Positions 1 to 8,924 are shown, counted from the stretch's first letter. The stretch: DNA of 64,000 nt from Pyrinomonadaceae bacterium (GCA_036277115.1 DASUNM010000011.1:62001-126000); one strand, 5' to 3'. Made by a program: numbers and translations. Notes: generated from the sequence alone by a model not told the origin.

Positions 1-276
1 AGCGTCCGGAGCGATCTTCTCGGTAATACGGCCGTGCGCACAGTCGAATTCGATCTCCGCACCCTCATTGCTGACTTCCATCGCGATGCTTTGACCGCCC
101 CACGTTCCGTGCAGGTCGCGTGACTGAATGGCCTTATTCGTGTTCGCATTCATGGAGGCGTTTCCGTTGGAATTGGCGTTGGACGAGCGGCACGATGAGC
201 CCTGCCAAAAGAAGAGCATGAGCGGCATCGCGAAGAGAAGAGCAATCGAGTTGTACCGGTTCGGGCTCATCTTCAT
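1..276 (-). CDS. putative secreted/lipoprotein-like protein, 3' end outside window
   Basis: An open frame of 92 codons starts at an ATG at 276 (a second in-frame ATG is at 270) and runs off the left edge. It begins with a short basic stretch and a hydrophobic segment (about residues 8-23), then GSSC, then an Asn/Ser-rich linker. This looks like an export signal, possibly a weak lipobox with the Cys near residue 27. The visible mature part (LHGTWGG, then alternating polar and hydrophobic residues) resembles the start of a small beta-rich lipoprotein. No Shine-Dalgarno is visible. The function is unknown. Confidence 0.55.
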   Translation of the reverse strand, partial: MKMSPNRYNSIALLFAMPLMLFFWQGSSCRSSNANSNGNASMNANTNKAIQSRDLHGTWGGQSIAMEVSNEGAEIEFDCAHGRITEKIAPDA

Positions 277-290
277 TATCCGAAGGTCTT

Positions 291-360
291 AGAAGCGGGC
301 TACCGCCCTCCCTTCTTCGCTGCGAAACTGGCGGGCAATAGGCCGCCTCTAAACGTCGCG
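291..360. repeat. degenerate GCGGGCTACCGCCC palindromic repeat
   Basis: GCGGGCTACCGCC is followed by GGCGGGCAATAGGCCGCCTC, which together give a loose inverted repeat. It resembles the cleaner copies at 22006-22036 and 43752-43790 and lies between mdh and the preceding gene. Confidence 0.5.
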
Positions 361-397
361 CGTTTTTCTCCTGGCGCGGGCTTCTGACACTCCCCCC

Positions 398-1330
398 TTA
401 GATTCCGAGGACGTCGACAAGTTCCTGCACGGACGCGGCGCTCTTCTGCAAGGCGATGCGTTCCTCGGCGGTCAGCGTAATTTCGATCACCTGCTCGAGA
501 CCTTTCGCGCCGAGCTTGCACGGCACGCCTACGTACAATCCGTTCACGCCATACTCGCCTTCGAGATAAGCCGCGCACGGCAGAATCTTTTTCTTGTCCT
601 TCAGAATTGATTCCGTCATTTCAACCGCGGCCGCAGACGGCGCGTAATACGCCGACCCGGTTTTCAGCAGCGCGACGATTTCCGCGCCACCGCCCGCCGT
701 GCGCTTCACGATCGCGTCGATTTGTTCCTTCGGCAAGAGTTCCGTGATGGGAATTCCCGCGCAGGTCGAGTAACGCGGCAGCGGCACCATCGTGTCACCG
801 TGACCGCCAAGCACGAATGCCGTGACGTTCTCAACCGAGACATCCAGCGCCTCCGCGAGGAAGCAACGCATGCGTGCCGAGTCCAGAACGCCGGCCATTC
901 CGATCACACGATGTTTGGGAAATCCTGAGCGCCGCAGTGCCACCTGACACATCGCATCCAGCGGATTCGAGACGATGATGAGAATGGTGTTGGGCGAACG
1001 CTTTACGATTTCATCGCAGACCTTGCCGACAATGTCCGCGTTCGTCTTTAAAAGATCGTCCCGGCTCATTCCCGGTTTACGGGCCAGACCGGCGGTAATG
1101 ATAACGACGTCTGAATCTTTCGTTTCGTCGTAGCCGTTGGTGCCGATGAGCCGCACATCGAAGCCTTCGATTGGCGCCGTCTCAGCCAAATCCAGGGCTT
1201 TGCCTTGCGGCACGCCTTCTACGATATCGACCAGCACCACGTCGCCGAGTTCTTTCGACGCCAGCCAATGCGCCGCCGTCGCGCCGACGTTTCCGGCGCC
1301 AACTACTGTAATTTTCTTTCGACTTCCCAC
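398..1330 (-). CDS. mdh: malate dehydrogenase (LDH-like type)
   Basis: 310 residues. It oxidises malate to oxaloacetate with NAD in the TCA cycle in the cytoplasm. The Rossmann loop GAGNVG is at residues 11-16, and Asp35 at the end of beta-2 favours NAD over NADP. The mobile loop [12 protein letters not shown] carries Arg84 and Arg90; an Arg at this place selects the dicarboxylic substrate and separates MDH from lactate dehydrogenase. SNPLD (121-125), D150/R153 and catalytic His177 in [10 protein letters not shown] are present. The start is GTG, supported by AAAGGA about 8 bases upstream. The length is normal for the family. sucC and sucD of the same cycle lie 50-56 kb along, not adjacent. 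Confidence 0.95.
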   Translation of the reverse strand: MGSRKKITVVGAGNVGATAAHWLASKELGDVVLVDIVEGVPQGKALDLAETAPIEGFDVRLIGTNGYDETKDSDVVIITAGLARKPGMSRDDLLKTNADIVGKVCDEIVKRSPNTILIIVSNPLDAMCQVALRRSGFPKHRVIGMAGVLDSARMRCFLAEALDVSVENVTAFVLGGHGDTMVPLPRYSTCAGIPITELLPKEQIDAIVKRTAGGGAEIVALLKTGSAYYAPSAAAVEMTESILKDKKKILPCAAYLEGEYGVNGLYVGVPCKLGAKGLEQVIEITLTAEERIALQKSAASVQELVDVLGI

Positions 1331-1387
1331 GATTAGTCCTTTCGAGTCGCAGAGACTCAGTTGGATTGAAATTAGAGTGTTTGGAAA

Positions 1388-1823
1388 GCGCCGCTAGGCG
1401 CGCAATGTTTATAGTTCAAACGTTGCGACTTTTCAAAGCGCCATTCCTCTCCGTCTCCCAAAGGCAATAACATATCTGACTCACTTCTCAACGCTGACTA
1501 CAGGTTGATCAGCCCGCAGGGCTGAAAGAGAGTAGCCGGGGGTTGAGCGCGCAGCGCGATTACCCCGGGACAGAATGTTGATGATTTTGACCCTGAAAGG
1601 GTTACAGAACTCTGGCACCCCTTCAGGGTGCCGAATTCTGCGCTGACGTTTCCGGGGGGCTACGCTTCGCTGCGACGCCCGGCTACTCTCTAGCAACCCT
1701 TCGGGTTGCGAACCCAATGACTCAGGTAAATTAGTGCCTTCTTCCAACGGGTGAGAAGTGAAACGGTCTGATTACAAAATCCGGGACTGGCTGCTATAAA
1801 TATGCGGCTCCGACGGAGCTGTA
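1388..1823. repeat. MITE-like element bounded by ATGTTTATAG / CTATAAATAT, containing a REP-like block
   Basis: This fills the gap between mdh and the amidase gene. The left end is a GC palindrome (GCGCCGCTAGGCGC, 1388-1401) followed by ATGTTTATAG (1405-1414). The right end is CTATAAATAT (1794-1803) followed by GGCTCCGACGGAGC. Inside, 1500-1720 holds nested palindromes: CAGCCCGCAGGGCTG, GAGTAGCCGGG paired with CCCGGCTACTC, GGCACCCCTTCAGGGTGCC and CAACCCTTCGGGTTG. The internal block resembles the flanks of the transposase gene at 52468. The same boundary motifs recur at 41711-41856 and 60804-60943. No protein is likely here. Confidence 0.6.
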
Positions 1824-3284
1824 GTGATTGCGCCCCTGGCGTTCTTCAACTTGTCTAACGATCTAACAACCAAATCAGCAGCTGAACTCGTCGCGCTGAT
1901 CGGCTCGCGCGCTGTTTCACCCGTCGAAGTAGTTGAAGCTCACCTGCGCCGCATTGAGCAAGTGAATCCTGCGCTGAACGCGATTGTCACGATTGCCGAA
2001 GATGCTATCGATCGAGCGCGCGTGTGCGAGGCGGCGCTAATGAGCGGAAGCGTTGGCCTGCTGCTGGGTTTACCCGTCACGATAAAGGACACGATTGACA
2101 CTCAAGGCCTGCGAACGACGAGCGGATCGCGAATTCGTGCGCACCACTTTCCCGAGGAGGATGCGGCTTCGGTGGCGCGTCTGAAAGCGGCGGGGGCGAT
2201 AGTCCTCGGCAAGACCAACGTTCCTGAAATGGCCGTTCCGTACGAAACGGACAATCCGGTTTTCGGCCGCACGAATAATCCCCATAACCCGCTAACGACA
2301 CCCGGTGGATCAAGTGGAGGTGAAGCAGCGGCGATTGCGGCGTGTCTGTCGCCGGCTGGCTTGGGAAGCGATCTTTCCGGATCGATTCGCGTGCCCGCGC
2401 ACTTTTGCGGCATCGCCGGATTGAAACCAACGACGGGCCGTGTGGCGATGGACGGACACACGCCGGCAGCTCCTGGCGTGGTTGCTTTGGGCGCATCCAT
2501 TGGACCAATGGCGAGGCGAGTTGAGGATCTAGCTCTGCTGTTTAAGGTCCTGGCCGAGCCGACGCAATTCGAGGCTGCGCAAAACGGAATCGAGGTTCTG
2601 AATCGGATAGCGCTGCGCGGGTTGCGCGTGGCGTGGTACACGGACGACGGAGTATGCCGTGTGTCAGACGAGACTCGAGCAGCAGTTCAAAGCGCCGCCA
2701 AAGCTCTGGCCGACGCGGGTCTCGAGGTAATCGAGGTTACTCCTCCGGGAATCGGAAAAGGTTCGCGGCTTTGGATCGAGTTGTTTTCTCGCGCCGCGAA
2801 TACCGAAATCGCTGAGCTGTATAAGGGCAGGGAAGTTGAGGCCGGACCACAGGTAGCACGTCTGCTGCGCGAGCTCGCTGAAGCGCCTGCTGAGCTCGAA
2901 GAGAAAATTAAAACGGCCGAGCGGCTGGCCGAGGCCGTAATCGAGCGTGAGCGCTTGCGCGAAGAGTTACGGCAGTGGATGAAGGCGACGCCGCTTTTGC
3001 TGGCGCCCGTGGGCGCGACGGCTGCGTTTGAGCATGGCGCTGAACGTGTGGAAGTCAGCGGCAAGTCGATCAGCGTCTTTCGCGCGTTCAGTTACTCACA
3101 AACATTCAACGTTCTCGGATTGCCGAGCCTCGCAGTTCCTGCGGGACGCGCCGCAAATGGTTTGCCTATCGGTGTGCAAGTCGTTGGCCGGCCATTCGAA
3201 GAGCGCACCGTTCTTTCGGCGGCGGCAATCATTGAGGCTGCGTTCGGTGGTACGCACGCCTCCGGCGTGCTGACGGTACAGTAA
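1824..3284 (+). CDS. amidase signature (AS) family amidohydrolase
   Basis: 486 residues. It hydrolyses an amide bond by the Ser-cisSer-Lys mechanism. Lys88 is in VTIKDT, the glycine/serine loop GGSSGGEAAA is at 161-170, and the nucleophile Ser187 is in GSDLSGSIRVPA; the family usually reads GSDTGGS. All three catalytic residues are present, so it should be active. The substrate is not predictable; it lacks gatC/gatB neighbours, so a GatA role is less likely. The frame opens with GTG at 1824 directly after a repeat; a TTG at 1851 would give the more typical start. The last ~12 codons (GGTHASGVLTVQ) are read from a GTACGCACGCC-type repeat. Confidence 0.85.
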   Translation: MIAPLAFFNLSNDLTTKSAAELVALIGSRAVSPVEVVEAHLRRIEQVNPALNAIVTIAEDAIDRARVCEAALMSGSVGLLLGLPVTIKDTIDTQGLRTTSGSRIRAHHFPEEDAASVARLKAAGAIVLGKTNVPEMAVPYETDNPVFGRTNNPHNPLTTPGGSSGGEAAAIAACLSPAGLGSDLSGSIRVPAHFCGIAGLKPTTGRVAMDGHTPAAPGVVALGASIGPMARRVEDLALLFKVLAEPTQFEAAQNGIEVLNRIALRGLRVAWYTDDGVCRVSDETRAAVQSAAKALADAGLEVIEVTPPGIGKGSRLWIELFSRAANTEIAELYKGREVEAGPQVARLLRELAEAPAELEEKIKTAERLAEAVIERERLREELRQWMKATPLLLAPVGATAAFEHGAERVEVSGKSISVFRAFSYSQTFNVLGLPSLAVPAGRAANGLPIGVQVVGRPFEERTVLSAAAIIEAAFGGTHASGVLTVQ

Positions 3285-3358
3285 CAAGCACGTTGGGCGT
3301 ACGCACGCCTCTGGCATGTTGACGTTAAATTAAAAGCACGCCGGAGGCGTGCGTACCC
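3249..3358. repeat. GTACGCACGCCTCCGGCGTGC repeat cluster
   Basis: Three copies: 3250-3270 forward, 3299-3319 degenerate, and 3336-3356 inverted (GCACGCCGGAGGCGTGCGTAC). The first copy is inside the amidase reading frame and supplies its C-terminus. Related copies are at about 9591, 43806-43828 and 50084-50155. Confidence 0.8.
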
Positions 3359-3430
3359 AGCCGCTTTCCTTCACGAACCGCTTTCGTTATATTGACGCGC
3401 GAATATTCCCTTGTCTTTCCGGAGGTATCG

Positions 3431-4480
3431 ATGTCACTCGCAAATTTGTTTCTGTTTCAGGCTGAAGCGCTCGCCGGTTTTGTAACGATCTTTCTACTGC
3501 TTTTTCTCGGCATCTTTTTGCTGGTTGTAGCGGTGAAGACAATCAAGATTGTGCCGCAGGCGACGGTGATGCTGATCGAACGGCTCGGGCGTTTCAGTCG
3601 CGTTGCCTCGAGCGGTCTGAACATCATCATTCCGTTCTTCGACAAGCCGCGTGCCGTTTATTGGACGAATGCGCGATCGGGGATGACTTCGATCGATTTG
3701 CGCGAACAGTACATCGACCTGCCGCCGCAACCGGTGATTACGCGCGACAACGTGACGATCCACGTTGATTCGGTCGTCTACTGGCAGATCATCGATCCGA
3801 TCAAAGCGGTGTACGAGATGAACGATCTGGTGGGCGGCATCGTGCAGTTAACGATTACGGGTATGCGCGCGGTGATGGGCGAGATGGACTTGGATCACAC
3901 CCTCTCTTCGCGGGATCAGATCAATTCGAAACTGCGGTTGATTCTCGACGAGGCTACCGACAAGTGGGGAGTGAAAGTAACGCGCACGGACGTTAAGAAC
4001 ATCAATCCGCCCGAAGACGTGCGGGTCACGATGGAGAAGCAGATGACCGCTGAGCGCAACCGGCGCGCGTTGGTCTTGCAGGCAGAGGGTGAGCGGCAGG
4101 CGTCCATTACGCGGGCCGAGGGCGAGAAGCAGGCGGCGGTCACTCGTTCAGAGGGCGAGAAGCAGTCGCAAATTCTGCACGCCGAAGGCTTGGCGGAAGC
4201 GCGTCTCCGGCAGGCCGAGGCGGAGGCAACGGCGATTTCGCAGGTGGCTCAAGCTATGCAAGAGCACGGCAATCCCGCGCAGTACCTGATCACAACGCGC
4301 TACATTGAAAGCCTGCGCGACATGACCAGGAGCAACAACGCGAAGGTCATCTTCATGCCGGTGGAAACGGCGAGCATGCTTTCCAGCGTGGGCACGATCA
4401 AAGAGATGTTGTCGGAAACCGGTTTGAAGAGTCCCGACGATTCGCAGAAGCCGCCTCCGCCACCGCGACAGTTGCGGTAG
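3431..4480 (+). CDS. SPFH domain / slipin (stomatin-like) membrane protein
   Basis: 349 residues from the ATG at 3431, chosen because GGAGG lies 5 bases upstream. One hydrophobic N-terminal segment (about residues 12-35) anchors it. The SPFH (Band 7) domain follows, with IIPFFDKPRAVYW, VDSVVYWQI and the EKQMTAERNRRA signature. After this comes a coiled coil of repeated AEGERQA/SEGEKQ units (about 218-265). Slipins oligomerise into membrane microdomain scaffolds; a partner NfeD protease is often adjacent but is not seen here. The tail is Pro-rich and hydrophilic. Well supported as a family member, specific role unknown. Confidence 0.9.
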   Translation: MSLANLFLFQAEALAGFVTIFLLLFLGIFLLVVAVKTIKIVPQATVMLIERLGRFSRVASSGLNIIIPFFDKPRAVYWTNARSGMTSIDLREQYIDLPPQPVITRDNVTIHVDSVVYWQIIDPIKAVYEMNDLVGGIVQLTITGMRAVMGEMDLDHTLSSRDQINSKLRLILDEATDKWGVKVTRTDVKNINPPEDVRVTMEKQMTAERNRRALVLQAEGERQASITRAEGEKQAAVTRSEGEKQSQILHAEGLAEARLRQAEAEATAISQVAQAMQEHGNPAQYLITTRYIESLRDMTRSNNAKVIFMPVETASMLSSVGTIKEMLSETGLKSPDDSQKPPPPPRQLR

Positions 4481-4496
4481 GCGAGCGAAGAAATCC

Positions 4497-4680
4497 ATTT
4501 CTGTAGCCAGGCGTTTACGCCTCTGAAGGAACTCCGTTTTCTGTAGCCCAGGCGTTTGCGCCTGGGAAAAATCGAAGGCATGAAAAGGAAGCCCCATTAA
4601 TGGGGCTTCATCGCTGTTTGGGATTCACCGATCCCCCAGCCGTAAACGGCTGGGCTAGAGAAAAAGAAAGAAAACCTGCA
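4497..4680. repeat. palindromic repeats between slipin and TIR gene
   Basis: Two related units, CCAGGCGTTTACGCCT and CCCAGGCGTTTGCGCCTGGG, are followed by the perfect hairpin GAAGCCCCATTAATGGGGCT (4588-4609) and then CCAGCCGTAAACGGCTGGGC. The 3' ends of both neighbouring genes converge here, so the hairpin may end transcripts, although no clear T-run follows it. Confidence 0.55.
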
Positions 4681-4774
4681 TCTTTGTCTGCGAGGCGCAG
4701 TGCGTCACTGAAAGACTTTTCGCGCTACGCGCTCAAGAGGGCAGGGATGCCCGCGCTCAGTTCACGCGCAGGCT

Positions 4775-7327
4775 TCAATCGGCATCACTTTCGGAGCTCT
4801 CACACTCTGCGAGGGTTTGCTGCGCAGCGGCGAGGCGGGGGGAGCCGAGCTTTTCGTATATTTCTACCGCGCGCCGAGCGTGAGGGAGGGCTTCCTTCAT
4901 CTTCCCCTGTCGCACTAGAGACTTGGCCAGTAAGCGGCAACATCCGGCGAGAAAGTCTAAACGACCGAGGCTCTCGGCCAACGGCAGACCTTGGCGGGCC
5001 AGGATCTCCGCACCGGGCCAGTCGCCGCGGTCGGTGGCTAATGCGGCCAAATTCCCTATACGCGTTACGATACCTTCTGCGTTACCCACAATTAGGTCGA
5101 TTCGGAGGGCCTCACGATAGTCGCGTTCGGCTGCGTCAAGCTGCCCGTCGTAACTCTCGGCATCGGCAAGGCAACTCAGGGCCGTGGCGACATCCTGAGT
5201 GTCATCGCCCAAAGTATGCAGTAGTTTCACGACTTCACGATATGCGATGATGGCGGCTGGGTAATCCTTCACCAATTCGTGCCCGAAACCGCGCAAGCTG
5301 ATTGCAGCGGCTCGCTCGCGGGCGCCAGCCTTCGCTTGGCGCAAGTAGTTCTCGCTTCGGTCAGCGCAGGCAAGCACTTCGGCCGATTGCTCGCGCAAAT
5401 AATGGACACTACAAGCGTGGTAGGCGTGCCAGCCGGCACTGTTGAAATCGCCAGCACTCACCGCGTGGCTCTCGGCATCGCGCGAGAGGGCGAGCCATTC
5501 ATCCCACCGCCCAGAAAAATTTAGAAAAGTCGATAGCGCATCGCACACGGTCCGTAACCGACCGTTCTCCCCGGCGAGGAAGCGCGGCAGCGCGGCGGCG
5601 ACAGTGGGCCATGCGGCGTCGAGCACGGGGAAGCGGTCATGATTGTCGTAGCCGTTCTCAACCACCAGGGCGTAAGCGAGGTTTTCCAGCCGGTCGCCCG
5701 TCTCACGCAATACCTCGGGCTTCTTCACCCGCAAGAAGTCGGCGACCAGCGGTACGAGCGTAAATGTCTGCAACTCCTCGCTCGGGAGGACCAGCGACCG
5801 GTTGATCAGCGACTTCAGCGCAGTCGTTACCTGCGCCTCACTCAGCAACTCTTTACGATTGCGCTCTTTGTTTGAGGATTCTACCAGCGGAGCAAAATCA
5901 CTGAGCTCGGCCACGCGTTCTAATCGCTTCCCTTCGCTCTCTGACAGCGGCTTCGCGAGAGTGCGGATGTGTTCCACTTTAGCCGGCAGCGTGAAGTAAG
6001 TGAGCGCGCAAAGTGTGTGCGTCTCGGCTTCGCTGAAATCGAGGACCAAGTCCCCGAAAATGAACTCGAGCGGGTCATTCCCCTCTGGACAAGAGCGCAG
6101 GTAGAAAATGGCGTCGGTGAACGTGACGCAGCTGCCACGGCCAATCTGCCCTGCCGTCCAGCGCAACAGCAGCGGCTTGCCGCCGGTTTCGCGGTAAAGC
6201 GTGGCGCGTTCAGCATCATTAGTCTTCGCTAGAGCGGGATTGGTCTCGGCCAGCTTGGCGAGCGTCGCGAGCGCGGCCTCTTCGCTGAGTTTTTCGAGAA
6301 TCAATTCCGTCGCTCCGGAGCCGATGCGCACGCGCGAGGTGAGGATGGCCTTGCAGCCGTGGGGCAGCTTATTGACGAACGTGAAAACAGTGTCGCGCTC
6401 GATTTTGAGTAGCGATTCGAGGTTATCTAGGATGAGCAGCGTCTTGGTTCCGCGCAGTGCATCGAGGAGCAGTCGCGGGCGTTCATTCTCGATTGCCTTA
6501 GCTATGTCTGGATGGCCGAGTTCTTTGGCAAGTTCATTGAGTAGCTCGGCGAGTCCGCTGATGAGGAAGCCGGAAAGATCCCGCACGCCGTCGTCGTCGA
6601 GTTCGCGGGACTTTAGCGACACGTAAACGATTTTTTCGAAAGCATCTGGCGGCGCGTCGCAGGCAGCGCGCACGGCGAGCGAAGTTTTCCCCATTCCGCC
6701 CGGGCCATCGATGAGGGCGCCCCAAGTCCGCGACTCGGGATCCAGTGCATCGGCGATCTTCTTCAATTCATCCTCGCGCCCGAAAAAGGGTTGGAGCGAT
6801 GGCAGATTGTGCGGGATGGACGTGCGCGGCGTGTCGCCGCTGGCAACGACCGGCTTTGCGTAATGGTCTTTGGGCGAACCTTCGTTTAGCGCCAGGCGTT
6901 CGAGGATTGTGATCGCTGTCGACTCAGGCGTTTCGTGCTGGAGGTCTGTGTATCCCGCAAGTGAGTAAAGGCCTTCTCCTTCAACGTACCCGAATCGAGT
7001 TAGCATCACATCCTTCGACCGGCCCTTCTTGATCAAATCGAATATTGCACGCCACTCCAGGCCGCACCACTCTTTGTTCGCGTAATCGGGACAGAAGACG
7101 GCGACGATTAAATCAGTCGAATCGTGGTAGAGCTTCGGCAAATCGAATCCAAGATTCGCCTGAGAAAATTCGGCCTTATGGAACTTGTCGTAGAGAATTT
7201 CGTCTTCACCGAACCGAGCGGCAAGAATGTTGGCGACCTTCGCGACGAATTCTCGTTTCTCGCCTGCGAATGAGAAAGCGATGCGAAAGCGTTTAGGCTG
7301 GGTATCTGCAGAGTTGGTGTCCGGCAT
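4775..7327 (-). CDS. TIR-NB-ARC-TPR (NLR-like STAND) protein, putative anti-phage sensor
   Basis: 850 residues from the ATG at 7327; a GTG at 7360 would add 11. Residue numbers are from that longer start. TIR domain, about 24-155: it opens with RIAFSFAGEKREFV, and WCGLEW holds Glu102 at the place of the NAD-cleaving glutamate. A NB-ARC/STAND NTPase follows: GRE at 194-196, P-loop DGPGGMGKTS (218-227), Walker B LLILDN (308-313), TSR sensor (341-343) and GGKPLLL (392-398). From about 590 to the end are TPR-type helical repeats (for example YPAAIIAYREVVKLL). Known relatives sense invader molecules through the repeats and trigger NAD depletion by TIR. It is a single-gene unit with no defence partner nearby. 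The architecture is certain; the immune role is inference. Confidence 0.88.
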   Translation of the reverse strand: MPDTNSADTQPKRFRIAFSFAGEKREFVAKVANILAARFGEDEILYDKFHKAEFSQANLGFDLPKLYHDSTDLIVAVFCPDYANKEWCGLEWRAIFDLIKKGRSKDVMLTRFGYVEGEGLYSLAGYTDLQHETPESTAITILERLALNEGSPKDHYAKPVVASGDTPRTSIPHNLPSLQPFFGREDELKKIADALDPESRTWGALIDGPGGMGKTSLAVRAACDAPPDAFEKIVYVSLKSRELDDDGVRDLSGFLISGLAELLNELAKELGHPDIAKAIENERPRLLLDALRGTKTLLILDNLESLLKIERDTVFTFVNKLPHGCKAILTSRVRIGSGATELILEKLSEEAALATLAKLAETNPALAKTNDAERATLYRETGGKPLLLRWTAGQIGRGSCVTFTDAIFYLRSCPEGNDPLEFIFGDLVLDFSEAETHTLCALTYFTLPAKVEHIRTLAKPLSESEGKRLERVAELSDFAPLVESSNKERNRKELLSEAQVTTALKSLINRSLVLPSEELQTFTLVPLVADFLRVKKPEVLRETGDRLENLAYALVVENGYDNHDRFPVLDAAWPTVAAALPRFLAGENGRLRTVCDALSTFLNFSGRWDEWLALSRDAESHAVSAGDFNSAGWHAYHACSVHYLREQSAEVLACADRSENYLRQAKAGARERAAAISLRGFGHELVKDYPAAIIAYREVVKLLHTLGDDTQDVATALSCLADAESYDGQLDAAERDYREALRIDLIVGNAEGIVTRIGNLAALATDRGDWPGAEILARQGLPLAESLGRLDFLAGCCRLLAKSLVRQGKMKEALPHARRAVEIYEKLGSPRLAAAQQTLAECESSESDAD

Positions 7328-7396
7328 GTGAGGTTCCCCGACGCGGCGAAATTCTGTCACTGGAAATCGCAGAGCGCAAGAGTTTTGGGCAAATAT

Positions 7397-7457
7397 GGAG
7401 TGCGGCGGCTAGACGCCGCTTTCACGATGAAAAAGCGCCGCCAAGTCGGCGCACTCC
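7397..7457. repeat. GGAGTGCGGCGGC...GCCGCACTCC-type inverted repeat
   Basis: GGAGTGCGGCGGCTAGACGC is followed by a short spacer and by GCGCCGCCAAGTCGGCGCACTCC in the opposite sense. Related sequence lies at 47536-47570, where it overlaps the end of the ferritin-like gene, and a fragment lies near 46225. Confidence 0.65.
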
Positions 7458-7495
7458 AAATCTTAATCGCTTGCTACCGCACACCGCTTCCGCAG

Positions 7496-7525
7496 TTGGC
7501 AACTCGCACAACTCCCATGTAAAAT
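7496..7525 (+). promoter_or_regulatory. sigma-70-type promoter for the atp cluster
   Basis: TTGGCA (7496-7501), an 18-base spacer, then TAAAAT (7520-7525). Transcription should begin near 7532, only about 8 bases before the GTG start of atpI. The mRNA would be nearly leaderless, which fits the lack of a Shine-Dalgarno. Confidence 0.55.
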
Positions 7526-7539
7526 CATCCGCTTAATTC

Positions 7540-7968
7540 GTGAATGAAATAGTTAACAGTGTGCCTGGCGAACTCCTTCGCCCCGATACCACGGAAGCGC
7601 GCATCTATCGCGCGATGATCTTCGCTGTCGCGATTGCCGTGACCGTAAGCGCGATTGTGGCGCCGTGGCGCGTTACCACCGGGCTTCTGCTGGGCGGACT
7701 GCTGTCGTTGCTGAATCACCGTTGGCTGAGCGGCTCGGTCGCGGCGCTGCTGGATATGCAAAACGCCGGCGTGACGCCGCGGCTGAAACTTTGGAAGCAT
7801 GGCCTCCGCTATTTCGTGATTGCGATCGCCGTGTTCGCCGGATATCAGTTGAACTTAATCTCTTTGGCCGCGACGATCGCCGGTCTTTGTGCATTCGTGC
7901 CGGCCCTATTTGTCGAAGCCGGCCGTCAGTTCTATTTCGTAATCATTCGTCGAGAGGAATCTTTTTGA
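7540..7968 (+). CDS. atpI: ATP synthase subunit I (AtpI family)
   Basis: 142 residues with four hydrophobic segments (about 25-43, 47-63, 90-108 and 110-132). This is the usual plan of AtpI, a membrane factor that helps c-ring assembly and Mg/Ca supply. The identification rests on topology and on its position immediately upstream of atpB, which it overlaps by one base (TGATG). The start is GTG at 7540. The sequence itself is poorly conserved in this family. Confidence 0.75.
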   Translation: MNEIVNSVPGELLRPDTTEARIYRAMIFAVAIAVTVSAIVAPWRVTTGLLLGGLLSLLNHRWLSGSVAALLDMQNAGVTPRLKLWKHGLRYFVIAIAVFAGYQLNLISLAATIAGLCAFVPALFVEAGRQFYFVIIRREESF

Positions 7969-8915
7969 TGTTCTTTTTGCTGAGTGCCGATGAGGCGGCG
8001 AAGGCCGCCGAGCACGCGCCCGCGGCGCAGGAACAGGCGGTGCACCACGCGCCGATCCTGGTGAAACTCGTGAATCACTATTTTGGTGCGCAGGCTCACG
8101 CCTTCGAGATGAAGCACACGTACCCGAAGTGGAAGTGGTTGCTCGCGAAGTTCGGCACGACCCCTGAAGCAGCGTTCGGCGCCTACACGCCTGAGAACGC
8201 TATCCCGTGGTACACGATCATGTTTGTCCTCGCGTGCATTCTCACCGTCACGTTGATTTGGATTTTGAAAGGCAAGCTTTCTGAGGACGAACCGGGCGCC
8301 GGTCAGCAAACGCTGGAAGTTGGCGTGCTCGCCGTTCGCAGCATGCTGCAGGACATCGTCGGCCCACACGGCTTGCAGTACTTTCCGGTAGTGATGACAT
8401 TTGCGCTGCTGATTCTGATTTCGAACCTGATGGGATTCTTCCCGCTGTTCATGAGTCCGACGGCGTCGACCAGCGTCACCTTTGCACTCGGGCTGACATC
8501 GTTTCTTTATTACAACTACATCGGCATTAAAGAGAACGGCATTTTCGGTCACTTGAAGCATCTGGCGGGGCCGATCTGGTGGATCGCGCCGCTGATTTTC
8601 TCGATTGAGTTGATCAGCAACTTGATTCGGCCGTTCACGCTCGGTATTCGTCTGTTTGCAAACATCTTTTCGGACGAGAAGGTGATGGAGACGTTCACGC
8701 ATCTGTTTCCGCCCTACTCGAATTTTGTCGTACCGAACATCCTGATTCTGGTGCTGTTGCTGCCGCTCAGTTTGTTCGTCGCCTTCATTCAGACGTTTGT
8801 GTTTGTGCTGCTTTCGCAGTTGTACATCAGCGAGGTCTCTCATCCACATGATGAGCACGGAGAGCACGATCATGACGGCGAGGCTCCGGAGATGCTCGCG
8901 CCGGCTTTAACTTAA
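7968..8915 (+). CDS. atpB: F-type ATP synthase subunit a
   Basis: 315 residues from the ATG at 7968 (GAGAGGA upstream), overlapping the atpI stop by one base. It forms the ion half-channels next to the c-ring in the membrane. The key helix LIRPFTLGIRLFANI carries the essential Arg of the LGIRLFAN motif, and LISNLMGFFP in the earlier transmembrane segment is also typical. The N-terminus is longer than in E. coli, with a His-containing periplasmic or linker region. The C-terminal tail HPHDEHGEHDHDGE is unusually His/Asp-rich and may bind metal. Confidence 0.95.
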   Translation: MFFLLSADEAAKAAEHAPAAQEQAVHHAPILVKLVNHYFGAQAHAFEMKHTYPKWKWLLAKFGTTPEAAFGAYTPENAIPWYTIMFVLACILTVTLIWILKGKLSEDEPGAGQQTLEVGVLAVRSMLQDIVGPHGLQYFPVVMTFALLILISNLMGFFPLFMSPTASTSVTFALGLTSFLYYNYIGIKENGIFGHLKHLAGPIWWIAPLIFSIELISNLIRPFTLGIRLFANIFSDEKVMETFTHLFPPYSNFVVPNILILVLLLPLSLFVAFIQTFVFVLLSQLYISEVSHPHDEHGEHDHDGEAPEMLAPALT

Positions 8916-8924
8916 ACGAGCGGG

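Noticed and set aside
1481..1747. Minus-strand frame of 88 codons between mdh and the amidase
   Set aside because: Lies wholly within palindromic repeat DNA; the peptide has no recognisable features.
2102..2641. Minus-strand frame of 179 codons inside the amidase gene
   Set aside because: Antisense to conserved AS-family motifs; no supporting start signals.
7932..8873. Minus-strand frame of 313 codons across atpB
   Set aside because: Antisense shadow of a clear atpB gene; highly charged, Gln/Arg-rich composition without family features.
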